Shown: piece after piece, positions 17,701-24,494 of the stretch
Layout: every line of letters starts with the position of its first letter
Numbering within the stretch: position 1 is the stretch's first letter
NCBI GenBank assembly: GCA_964613665.1
Contig: CAZTIG010000015.1
Span: 1 to 64,000, forward strand
Direction: 5' to 3'
Origin: CAZQFV01 sp964613665
GTDB lineage: Bacteria > Chloroflexota > Chloroflexia > DTKN01
Length of the DNA stretch: 64,000 bases
Translations under genes and position numbers: made by a program
Notes under the pieces: model-generated
Told to the model about the DNA's origin: nothing
The model's input: the letters and a program-made list of their open reading frames with translations, nothing else
The model's database searches: none

Positions 17701-18262
17701 TTCTGCCGCGAAGATGGGCGATTTGGACCGGGGGGAAGCATACCTGCGACAGGCGCTGGCACTGGACCCGGAGTACGCCCGTCCGCTGGTGACCCTGGCC
17801 GGTATCCAGTACCTGCGAGCGCTCAAACCGTTCGGGCAGACCAATAATCCATCCGACGTGGATGCCAGCCTATTGGACCAAGCTGAGGCCACCTACTGGC
17901 AGGCCAGCCGGGCCAGCCATCAACCAGCGCTTTCGGACATTCCGACCAAGGTCCATTTTGGCCTGGGCCAGTGTGAACTGATGCGGGCCTACTCAGGCCA
18001 CGGTGGATCATATGAGACTGCGGCGGAGGAGTTCCGCGCCGTGATCGCCGCCTATGGCGATGGCACAAATCCGCGGCTTCGGGAACTGGCCGCGGAGTCC
18101 CATGCGCGGCTAGGATTGATCCATGATCTGTCCGGTCACCCGGACGAAGCCGCGGAAGAATACCAAGCAGCGGCAGCCCTTCTGGAAGACAACCCGACCA
18201 GACAAGCGCTGTACACGAATCGGATGCAGGAACTCAGGAGCAGGTCCGGCCCAGAACCCTAA
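14747..18262 (+). CDS. TIR-TIR-nSTAND1 ATPase with transmembrane helix and TPR tail
   Basis: 1,171 residues from a TTG start with GGGAGG upstream. Two TIR-like domains lie in tandem (about 1-135 and 155-295), each with LRVW(M/L)(E/D), a SSA(I/V)L..WG strand and a SWANVDTWV-like end. A STAND NTPase follows, with P-loop GASGCGKTS near 347 and Walker B VVLVVDRFEE near 430. One transmembrane helix lies near 762-785 (FGFILIGLVVIIAALVLYLLL). The remainder has a receptor-like alpha/beta segment and TPR-like repeats (about 940-1160). TIR-STAND proteins typically sense a trigger and then deplete NAD or kill the cell; TIR domains may also be scaffolds. The first TIR lacks an obvious catalytic Glu context. 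It follows the NB-ARC gene by 37 bases and looks co-transcribed. Confidence 0.88.
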   Translation: MDWSLLHDAVIIGHPEDQTQAESLYAHLAQAGLRVWMESAPRSTDPSHWSRVEEALNTSSAILILWGPHRLEQEQWRERDLAYCIRQARHDFLVLYVLLPGTQPPLGTWANIESWVCFQSTLDEPENLAHLIIAVRRTAPAEQLRHLPGRRASTERAIQHDVVISYNRADRAQVEVLSRQLAEAAGLRVWLDTESEHPGESWWGELEEAMLASSAVLLTWGAHDFGQVQRRERDLAYAIREAWPGFTIVYVHLPGSPLPQFSWANVDTWVRFEHTLDEPDTFSRVVAAIKREAPPSFLKSELPGEPAPYRGLEPFRVEDARFFFGRTAETEEMLQRLRRDSFVAVIGASGCGKTSLVRAGLLARLRGGALPGSADWQQVEVRPGSAPWESLAQGLGTLAGPTTQEEDFAKTLAQSEDAMSNWIAGLVTAGRQVVLVVDRFEEVFTLCRDEGERARYIAALLHLVRHPQRPAWVVLTLRADFFGDCARYPAWVDELVAHQFYLKAPSVEGLAAAIGEPAAQVGAIFEKGLSEQVQADVGDPTGRLPLLEHTLNLLWQGRRGRWLTWECYRQIDQVDGAICFHADGALARLSPDEREIARRIFSRLVWIGPAEKLAGWPRPKKWLLGQFAGRGAAERVLQRLVEERLVIVREGDWGGENTVHIIHEALLDHWLALREWIRKEGDFYLWRQRHLEPRVEEWQKSGSGLLRNDELARAEVWRKREPSQLGPAEQLFIAASVQQREEERKHRERQVRLLSRLGLEQRFGFILIGLVVIIAALVLYLLLSPREQARMTGDFRVAVAGFVETGHSGDPELGKELADGVYLRLQQWWQEQDTGFIVTVWGPERVGAVQGADREEQARSAERLASDIGADMLVYGTIDTSQATWQVAPEFYVSAENFHEAQEIVGQHELGRPFPLSGQGNIASRIELSDRLAARTRILSQITLGLAYFSVQRFDRALEAFQAAETVTGWDEQAGQQVLYLLLGNSAAKMGDLDRGEAYLRQALALDPEYARPLVTLAGIQYLRALKPFGQTNNPSDVDASLLDQAEATYWQASRASHQPALSDIPTKVHFGLGQCELMRAYSGHGGSYETAAEEFRAVIAAYGDGTNPRLRELAAESHARLGLIHDLSGHPDEAAEEYQAAAALLEDNPTRQALYTNRMQELRSRSGPEP

Positions 18263-18414
18263 GCCCTCAGCAGGTGGGAATGGGTGTGCGGTGACGCAGC
18301 GGACGCGCCCGGGGTGCTGCTCCCCGGCGGGGTCGCCACAGGTCCACGGCGGGAGCCGCAGATGCACGCTTTTTGTCCGTTGCTGCGCCAAGTGTGGCAG
18401 CCAAGGAGGAAATC

Positions 18415-19443
18415 ATGCGCAAGCTCGTTGCCCCAACCACCCTTGTGGTCATGCTCGGACTGCTGTTGGGGAGCGCGTGCGAATTGCCTTGGAACCCCAA
18501 TCCGCCCCCGAACCCTCAGAAAACTCCTACGGGGATACGCGGCACAAGTGAGAGTACTCCCGCGCCAACTGCGGAGCCGGCACTGGAAACACCAGTGCAA
18601 ACCCAATCCCAGCCCTATCCTATCCCCACCGCGGCAGAGGTCACAATGCGCAAGGGGGTGGCCTTGTACTTCCCAATAGTAGCGAAGATGTGTTTCTCAG
18701 TGGGCAGCGAGTGCGTTGCCGTCAAAGAGTTTCCGTCCCCTGCCTCCAAGCGCACACTACCTGAGGATATCTACGAGGAGGTCGCCTTCTGGCCCGCTGG
18801 GACATCCGGTGACACCATGTGCTTCTACTCGGGCGATCCCGACCAACCAAAAGGGATGGAGGAAGCGCTTCGGTCGTGTGACCTCCTCGCCAGGCAAGCT
18901 CCTAAGGCAGGCACAATCTGGAGTCTTGACCCTGGCGACGAAATCGAAGTACATCTATGTCTAGACGATAGCATCGTCCTCAACAGTCAGCTCGTAGCGC
19001 CCGATGGTCAAATCCTGGCTTTTCAGGAGCAGGGCCAGGAGAGTTGCTGGGGTAAGACTTACTGGGAATTCTCATATCGGCCTGGACTTGCCGATGTTCT
19101 AAAGTACAGAGGAGGGGAGTACAAAGTCATCCTCACCGGAGACCAATATCAGAACACCATATCCGTTGCTTACTCCTCAGACCCCTCGGTTGTCTTCTAC
19201 GAAGGGCAAATCCTCCTGATGGGCTTCCCGCCAGGTGAAATCGCCAGGGTCTTTCATATGGTCGACCTGAAGACCACCGAATGGGACGAGTTCCTTATGC
19301 CCCCCTCTGCAGCGCTCCTGATCAACTTGACGGTGCCGACAGGCTATGACAGCTTTTGTATCGTGATAGTCGGTCAGGGAGAGCGCGCAGTCGAGTTCCG
19401 GCCGGGATGGGCATGGCTTGAAAAAGGACTACTGAAGAAGTGA
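18415..19443 (+). CDS. Probable lipoprotein of unknown function
   Basis: 342 residues. It starts MRKLVAPTTLVVMLGLLLGSAC, a signal peptide with a near-lipobox GSAC, followed by a Pro/Thr-rich linker to about residue 70. The C-terminal part is mixed beta, with CLDD and Cys residues, and I assign no family. AAGGAGG just upstream supports the ATG; the frame is open 42 bases further but without an RBS. It follows the TIR-STAND gene by 152 bases. It may be a surface sensor or cargo of the same element. Confidence 0.75.
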   Translation: MRKLVAPTTLVVMLGLLLGSACELPWNPNPPPNPQKTPTGIRGTSESTPAPTAEPALETPVQTQSQPYPIPTAAEVTMRKGVALYFPIVAKMCFSVGSECVAVKEFPSPASKRTLPEDIYEEVAFWPAGTSGDTMCFYSGDPDQPKGMEEALRSCDLLARQAPKAGTIWSLDPGDEIEVHLCLDDSIVLNSQLVAPDGQILAFQEQGQESCWGKTYWEFSYRPGLADVLKYRGGEYKVILTGDQYQNTISVAYSSDPSVVFYEGQILLMGFPPGEIARVFHMVDLKTTEWDEFLMPPSAALLINLTVPTGYDSFCIVIVGQGERAVEFRPGWAWLEKGLLKK

Positions 19444-20030
19444 TCCCCCTCGGGGCAGCTGTTCTATGTCAGGCCACCGCGGGGCCCAATTACACGGTTG
19501 GCTCACGGCATCGGCGGAACTACATCAGTAGCGGGTTAGCCTGAAGAAGAGCACTCGGAGAGGGCACATCTGAAGGAAACTCGCCGGAGAAGCTGGCGAT
19601 CGGCCCGGCCCGTCTGGGTGCATAGGAGGGAGAGATCAATCCCAGTCCAGGGAAATTGGTGTGGCAGGTTGCTTCCCCTTTGTTTTCCCCGGATGAACGC
19701 TCAAACACACCGAATCGCTGAGAGGAGAGCCTACGTGGCTCTCCTTTGATCATACCCCGAAAACGCCCAGCCTGTTTCTGGCCAATCGTAAGGTCAATAC
19801 GCGCTTCCCCCCCAGCCAACGCCGACCGTTGGTAGATCGTTGGTCGTTGATTGAGACAAGGCCCAGGCATCATGGTATCCTGGGGATAGAACACCAGGCA
19901 AGGCGACCGGCGTACCCGGGAAGCAGACCGGGATCAAGCGAGGCAAAAGGAGGACCAAGCCATGGAAGAGCGAAACATGCCCGTCGGAAATGTCGAGTTC
20001 CACTCAAGCGCGAACCAGGAGGGTACATCC
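19444..20030. other. Non-coding stretch before the M23 peptidase
   Basis: About 590 bases without a gene I can support. A minus-strand frame at 19520-19894 has no RBS and no recognisable protein features. An alternative in-frame ATG for the peptidase lies at 19962 with AGGAGG before it, so the last 69 bases could be coding. Confidence 0.5.
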
Positions 20031-21125
20031 ATGCGTGGCACGTATGTCCGGAATCCGTGGCTTAAGTCAGTGTTCATTCTCGTTCTGCTGCTGGCATTGG
20101 CGCCCATGGCCATCGCCCCGACCACCGGCCAAGCCGCTCCGGCCCTGGCCCCGACCATCACGAACGACGACCCCGCGCTGACCGCCGGGTGGAAGAAAGT
20201 CCGGTCCGGCTGGACCCGCGACTGCAGCGGCATCGATCGGGACGCTTACTGGACATACAGCCGGCGCCCAGGCCGTTCAGGCGATGTCGACTCGGCCAGG
20301 TGGGAGGTCAGTCTGCCGCAGTCCGGCCTGTGGGAGGTGCAGGCCTACATTCCGGGTGTGGGCAACGGGTTGGCTGACACCAGAAATGCGCAGTATCGGG
20401 TGGGCCACGCCAGTGGTGAAACCTTGGTCCCGGTTTCCCAGCGCGGCAACTGGTGTCGCTGGATCAGCCTGGGCACCTACACCTTCAACGTCGGTCGAGC
20501 TGCCTATGTCTACCTCGGCGACTTCACCGGCGGTGAGAACCCCCAGACCAGCGTTGTCGCGGACGCCGTCAGGTGGGTCTACCGGGGCGATGGCGGGACT
20601 CCGCCGAATGTCGCTGATCATTTCGACTGGCCGGTCAACCCGCCGAACGGCGATGGTTGGGGCACGAAAGGATGGGGAGCCTGCGGCGTTGGCTATGGTT
20701 GGCTCGACTGGGCCTGTGTGGAACGGGACGGAAACGGCAACTGCACCAAGCACGAATACCACCCCGGCGTTGACCTGAACAAGTGCAGTGGCAAAGACAA
20801 GGGTAAACCCGTATACGCGGTCGCCAACGCCGTCGTGGTCGGTGATCCCTCCACGTGTAGCATCCTGCTGGAACACACCCTCCCTGACGGTACCAAGGTC
20901 TGGTCCAACTACAAGCACGTCGTCCCCAGTCCCGGCCTGAAGGCTGGCGACATTGTCCATCGTGGCGGTCAGATCGGCACGATCGAAGACAACCACCTGC
21001 ACTTCGAGATCAGGACCAGATCTGCCGAAAGCTGGCCGGGCTGCAGTTGGGCTGTCGGCCTGACCAAAGAGCAGGTAAAACAGAGGTACACACCGCCGAT
21101 GGCTTTCTTGAGCTCTCACCGCTGA
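20031..21125 (+). CDS. Secreted M23-family peptidase with golvesin-like domain
   Basis: 364 residues from the ATG at 20031 (CAGGAGG nine bases upstream); an alternative start at 19962 also has AGGAGG but places 23 residues before the signal peptide. The signal peptide is about 1-37. A beta-sandwich resembling the golvesin C-terminal domain covers about 45-190 (ARWEVSLPQSGLWEVQAYIP, VVADAVRWVY). The C-terminal LytM/M23 domain has zinc ligands in HPGVDL near 243-247 and HLHFEI near 322, with NYKHV between. It should cleave peptidoglycan cross-links or a related peptide outside the cell. A hairpin at 21145-21188 separates it from the next secreted gene. Its target could be self wall or competitors. 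Confidence 0.88.
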   Translation: MRGTYVRNPWLKSVFILVLLLALAPMAIAPTTGQAAPALAPTITNDDPALTAGWKKVRSGWTRDCSGIDRDAYWTYSRRPGRSGDVDSARWEVSLPQSGLWEVQAYIPGVGNGLADTRNAQYRVGHASGETLVPVSQRGNWCRWISLGTYTFNVGRAAYVYLGDFTGGENPQTSVVADAVRWVYRGDGGTPPNVADHFDWPVNPPNGDGWGTKGWGACGVGYGWLDWACVERDGNGNCTKHEYHPGVDLNKCSGKDKGKPVYAVANAVVVGDPSTCSILLEHTLPDGTKVWSNYKHVVPSPGLKAGDIVHRGGQIGTIEDNHLHFEIRTRSAESWPGCSWAVGLTKEQVKQRYTPPMAFLSSHR

Positions 21126-21144
21126 ACAGCGATGCCGGTCGCCC

Positions 21145-21188
21145 GTGCCAGCCACGGGACAGATCTCCCTGTGGGGGTAGGCTGGCAC
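21145..21188 (+). terminator. Intercistronic hairpin
   Basis: GTGCCAGCC (21145-21153) pairs with GGCTGGCAC (21180-21188) and an inner ACGGGA/TCCCTGT-like stem extends it. No T-run follows, so this is a possible processing or partial-termination site between the M23 peptidase and the 202-residue secreted protein. Confidence 0.4.
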
Positions 21189-21222
21189 CCCCACACCACG
21201 CATCATAGGAGGAGGTGTAACA

Positions 21223-21831
21223 ATGCGTAGCGCCAAGTTCTTCCCAATGCTGGTAGTAATGGCCGTGCTGCTCGCGAATGTGGTTCCGACAGCGATGGCC
21301 CAGGGCACGATCCCGGATCCGCTCACTTCCACGAATCCCTGTGCCATTGCCGGCAAGATCGCTGCTGCCGGGGACAAGGCCGATGAGGTCTGGGCGGCGC
21401 TGTCCGCGGATGAACAGGCCCGTCTGTTGGAATGCCTCACCGTTGACCACTCCGAAACGGAGGTAGCAATGAGCCCGCAGGGGGCGACTCCAGCGGGATG
21501 CCGAACTGCGACATATTCTGTCAGCGGGAAAAACGTGTGGGGGCAAACCCTCTACACCTACTACCAGAGCATCTACTGGTGCTACAACGGCTCCACAATC
21601 ACATCCAAGTCCCGTTCCAGATACGGCAGAGTGGGTGGCCTGGGGTGGGAATTCGTTGGCAATGTGTCAAGCCAGCAGTGGGGAGGCGTAGGCTCCCGGT
21701 ACTACATATCCTGGACGCAGGGCCACTTCCAACTTTGCGTAGTGTGGGGGTGTATCCAGCTAAAGTATCCGCAGATTGATATGACTGTCAACGGTAACGG
21801 CACCTGGACCGGATACGGCTATCCGGAGTGA
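21223..21831 (+). CDS. Small secreted protein, unknown
   Basis: 202 residues with a strong RBS (AGGAGGAGGTG). The signal peptide runs MRSAKFFPMLVVMAVLLAN to AMAQ. The mature protein has six or more Cys, a Trp/Tyr-rich C-terminal half (YYQSIYWCYNG, TWTGYGYPE) and a short helical N-terminal part (EVWAALSADEQARLLECL). The pattern suggests a disulfide-stabilised beta fold. I recognise no family. It lies downstream of the M23 peptidase and ends before a clear terminator, so the two may be a secreted pair; a bacteriocin, inhibitor or adhesin role cannot be told apart from sequence. Confidence 0.75.
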   Translation: MRSAKFFPMLVVMAVLLANVVPTAMAQGTIPDPLTSTNPCAIAGKIAAAGDKADEVWAALSADEQARLLECLTVDHSETEVAMSPQGATPAGCRTATYSVSGKNVWGQTLYTYYQSIYWCYNGSTITSKSRSRYGRVGGLGWEFVGNVSSQQWGGVGSRYYISWTQGHFQLCVVWGCIQLKYPQIDMTVNGNGTWTGYGYPE

Positions 21832-21889
21832 ACCCGGGGCGAACTGGATTCACCAAAGCAGTGGGCCTGTGACAACACGACCGTTCGTG

Positions 21890-21924
21890 AAGCGTGACCC
21901 TCAACTGAGGGCCACGCTTTCTGT
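21890..21924 (+). terminator. Intrinsic terminator after the small secreted protein
   Basis: AAGCGTG-CCCTC pairs with GAGGG-CACGCTT around an AACT loop and is followed by TTCTGTGT. The remaining bases to 22129 contain no gene I can support. Confidence 0.7.
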
Positions 21925-22129
21925 GTGCACCCAGCGTCCATTGTCAGGCAACGGCCGGTATGGAAGGCATAATCATCAGGCCTCTAGGATGGATGGGGCC
22001 AGCGAGGTAGTGCGTCACGATATGCTTGGGCGCACCAGGGCAGATGGACATGCGCTTACGGGATCAATCGTGGGATTCCCCGGCGAAGGTATGTTGTGGC
22101 GAGAGACAGTACTGTTTTAGAACAGGTGC

Positions 22130-23035
22130 CTATTTCCCGATATTCCCTACTCGTTCCATCCGCTCCAGTAAGTCCTCCTCCGTCGGCTCGGTGTAGATCA
22201 TCACCGTGTTCAAGCTAGCGTGCCCCAGCAACGAGGCCAGACCGCGCAGGTCACCGGGGTTGGCCTCCAGGTAGCGCGTGGCGAAGGTGTGGCGCAGGAT
22301 ATGCGGGGTCAATTCCTCAATCCCGGCCCAGCGGGCGTACTTCTCCAGCAGTCGGCAGATGCCGCCGCGGTCCTGCAGCGGCCCGCGCGTACCCTGCCAG
22401 AGCGGATCGCCGTCGCCCAGTTCGCGGCCGATCCGTTGCAGGTACACGTTCAGTGCGTTGCGCACGTCGGCGGTGAGCGGGACGGTCCGGGTCAGCCCGC
22501 CCTTCCCGCGGCGCACGGTGAGAGATCCGGAGCGGGCCTTGAGCGCTACATCGCTGCGACGCAGGTCCAGGAGCTCGCCCACCCGGACGCCGGTGCCAAG
22601 CATCACCTCAACCAGCGCAATGTCGCGCATGTTCCCGGCCTGCTCGACAACCCGGCGCAGCTTGTGTTCCTCCTGCCGGGAGAGAGCCTTGGGTTGGCGG
22701 GCAGGGATGCGCAGCGTGCGCACCTCGGCGGTGGGGTCGCGCCGAACCAGGCTGCGGGCCGCGGCCCACTTGAAGAACCGGGACAGGGCGGCCAGCCGCC
22801 GGTTGACCGTGCGTGGAGCGGCCCGGCGGACGGTCTGGAGGTGGGCCTTGAAGTCCTCGACGTCGCGGGGGAGAACACCGACGGCCTGCAGGTCTTCGCC
22901 GAAGGAGTCGCGGTACCACCGGGCAAAGTCCTGCAGGTCGGCGGTGTAGCTCTGCACGGTGCGCGCCGACTTGCCTTGCTGCCCCAGGTGATCCAGCCAT
23001 TGGGGTATCGGATCGGGCAGAACTCGAGCGTCCAT
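22130..23035 (-). CDS. Tyrosine recombinase/integrase (XerC/D-like), intact
   Basis: 301 residues. The N-terminal core-binding domain lies at about 5-95 and the catalytic domain at 115-290. Catalytic residues: Arg151 (TGVRVGE), His245 and Arg248 (HILRH), His272 (LLGHAS) and Tyr281 (VMIYTEP). I use the ATG at 23035 (MDARVLP); the frame is open to 23089 but only a TTG is available there. It is homologous to the fragment at 10502-10680. It is divergent from a structured RNA (23195-23311) and the BREX-like operon, so it probably mobilises or once mobilised that cargo. Its att site is not identified; the duplicated RNA element is one candidate. Confidence 0.9.
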   Translation of the reverse strand: MDARVLPDPIPQWLDHLGQQGKSARTVQSYTADLQDFARWYRDSFGEDLQAVGVLPRDVEDFKAHLQTVRRAAPRTVNRRLAALSRFFKWAAARSLVRRDPTAEVRTLRIPARQPKALSRQEEHKLRRVVEQAGNMRDIALVEVMLGTGVRVGELLDLRRSDVALKARSGSLTVRRGKGGLTRTVPLTADVRNALNVYLQRIGRELGDGDPLWQGTRGPLQDRGGICRLLEKYARWAGIEELTPHILRHTFATRYLEANPGDLRGLASLLGHASLNTVMIYTEPTEEDLLERMERVGNIGK

Positions 23036-23159
23036 TTTTCTTCTGTGGCCTCGTTTTTGGCTCTTGCAGGGTCGTTTCCTACCCTCCAAAATAGCACAAC
23101 CGGCCTACTTTGTCAAACTAAGGGGCGTTATCGATACACATTATGGGGCGACCTCTTTT

Positions 23160-23188
23160 TTGACTTGAGCATGCCGGTATGGTACAAT
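23160..23188 (+). promoter_or_regulatory. Promoter of structured RNA copy B and the BREX-like operon
   Basis: TTGACT (23160-23165) and TACAAT (23183-23188) with 17-base spacing. Transcription would begin near 23195 and run through the structured RNA toward the operon at 23544. The segment between the integrase start and this promoter holds nothing else. Confidence 0.7.
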
Positions 23189-23194
23189 AGAGCC

Positions 23195-23311
23195 AAAGAC
23201 TGAGCCCCGCGGCTTTCGCGGAGCCCGGGGCACGGCCAAGGCGGGCAACGCCCTGACGATGTCACTTTAGCACACCCGCCCGCTGGCGTCAAGTTGGGCG
23301 GGTTTTGTTTT
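23195..23311 (+). ncRNA. Structured RNA copy B with intrinsic terminator (attenuator-like leader)
   Basis: Hairpin one pairs GCCCCG (23204-23209) with CGGGGC (23226-23231). GGCGGG (23240-23245) can pair with CCCGCC (23275-23280), which alternatively pairs with GGGCGGG (23296-23302) followed by TTTTGTTTT. The order of parts, the CGCGGCT and TAGCAC motifs and the CGTCAA terminator loop match copy A at 10888-11003. It sits 230 bases before the operon, so read-through past the terminator would be needed to express it from this promoter, which suggests regulated antitermination or a stand-alone small RNA. Confidence 0.65.
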
Positions 23312-23361
23312 GGAGGTCCTGCGCAGTTTCCACCGTGGAGCCGCAGAGCGGGGGGGCCAGG

Positions 23362-23547
23362 ATGAGACAGAGCAGCCGATCTTCATTGTGTTCAACGTGT
23401 TTCTCAATGGCCGCTGGCGTAGGCGCGGATGCAATCGCCTCCAGAGTCTGCCAAGCGGAGTACTCGGCTGATGACATGCTGCCTGATGACAACTACGTCG
23501 GTGCAGAAATGGAGCAATCCAACGTGCTCAAAGGGTCGAAGAAGTGA
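23362..23547 (+). CDS. Short ORF coupled to the DUF4007 gene
   Basis: 61 residues from the ATG at 23362; its TGA overlaps the GTG start of the next gene (GTGA), which suggests translational coupling. It has three Cys near the N-terminus and an acidic tail. No family is recognised and codon bias is ambiguous. It may be only a coupling leader peptide. Confidence 0.3.
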   Translation: MRQSSRSSLCSTCFSMAAGVGADAIASRVCQAEYSADDMLPDDNYVGAEMEQSNVLKGSKK

Positions 23548-24494
23548 GTAGCATGGAACTGAAGACAGCAAGCTTCTCAGGTCACGAGTCATTTCCCCTC
23601 CGCAGCACCTGGCTGAACAAAGGCGTTGTAGGCTGTTCGGAGGATACACTTCTGTTTGCCAGGGATGAGGCCATGGTCTTGCTCGGCGTCGGCAAGAACA
23701 TGGTGCGTTCTATCCGGCATTGGTGCTTGGCCACCAAGATGCTGCAGGAAGACCCGGCAGTCAGGAACAATCGAGGACGTCATCTACGCCCTACACTCAT
23801 TGGCGAGAGACTCTTTCTCACCGGCGGGGGCTGGGATCCCTACCTTGAGGATATTGGAACGCTGTGGCTGATACATTGGCTGCTGGCCACGCATGTGTCA
23901 AGGGCCACAACTTGGTATTTCGCGTTCAACGAGCTACATCAACCCGATTTCACGCGAAGCAGAATCGAGCGTAGCGTTTCCGACTGGGCTCAAAGGATTC
24001 CGAACGTGCGGTGTAGCCCAGGGACACTAAGACGTGACGTTGACGTCTTCATTCGAACGTATGTCAGCGCCGCCGCATCCTCAGCCCAGATCGTCGAGGA
24101 GTCGCTGGAATGCCCGTTGGTTGAATTGTGGCTCATATACGAACAGCCGCAGCACAGCCTGTATGCTTTTGCCCGGGGACCCAAAGACAGCTTGCCAGAT
24201 GCAGTCTTTGCCTATGCGCTGTTCGACTATGCTCGACAGCACGGTGAGAGACGCGCTTTCACGTTTGACGAGTTGGCCTATGGAGCCTTGGGTGTTGGTC
24301 GGGTGTTCAAACTCGATGAACCATCTCTTGCCGAACGCCTTGACAGGCTAGACGCTTTGACAGGGGGCGCCTGGCAATTCAGCGAGACCGCTGGCCTCAA
24401 GCAAGTTGTGCTCATGCGCGACATAGATGGGCTTGGTCTTCTGGACAGCTATTACTCGCAGCAACGAGCTCAGAGTATACGGGGGCAAAGATGA
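23544..24494 (+). CDS. DUF4007-like protein, first gene of the BREX-like operon
   Basis: 316 residues. It opens with FSGHESFPLRSTWLNKG, the signature I associate with DUF4007 proteins, which are often neighbours of PAPS-reductase genes in defence loci (recalled, not searched). It continues with LGVGKNMVRSIRHWCLA, a helical and probably nucleic-acid-binding pattern, and a mixed C-terminus. The start is GTG at 23544; ATG 23553 is an alternative. Its stop overlaps the next start (ATGA at 24491), so it is co-translated with the ATPase. It probably recognises DNA or its modification state, but no biochemical role is visible. Confidence 0.8.
   Translation: MSSMELKTASFSGHESFPLRSTWLNKGVVGCSEDTLLFARDEAMVLLGVGKNMVRSIRHWCLATKMLQEDPAVRNNRGRHLRPTLIGERLFLTGGGWDPYLEDIGTLWLIHWLLATHVSRATTWYFAFNELHQPDFTRSRIERSVSDWAQRIPNVRCSPGTLRRDVDVFIRTYVSAAASSAQIVEESLECPLVELWLIYEQPQHSLYAFARGPKDSLPDAVFAYALFDYARQHGERRAFTFDELAYGALGVGRVFKLDEPSLAERLDRLDALTGGAWQFSETAGLKQVVLMRDIDGLGLLDSYYSQQRAQSIRGQR

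Noticed and set aside
19520..19894. Minus-strand 124-codon frame
   Set aside because: No RBS, no signal or domain, and poor coding character; left as non-coding.
22220..23203. A plus-strand frame of 327 codons over the integrase
   Set aside because: Antisense to the integrase; the integrase catalytic residues are convincing on the other strand.
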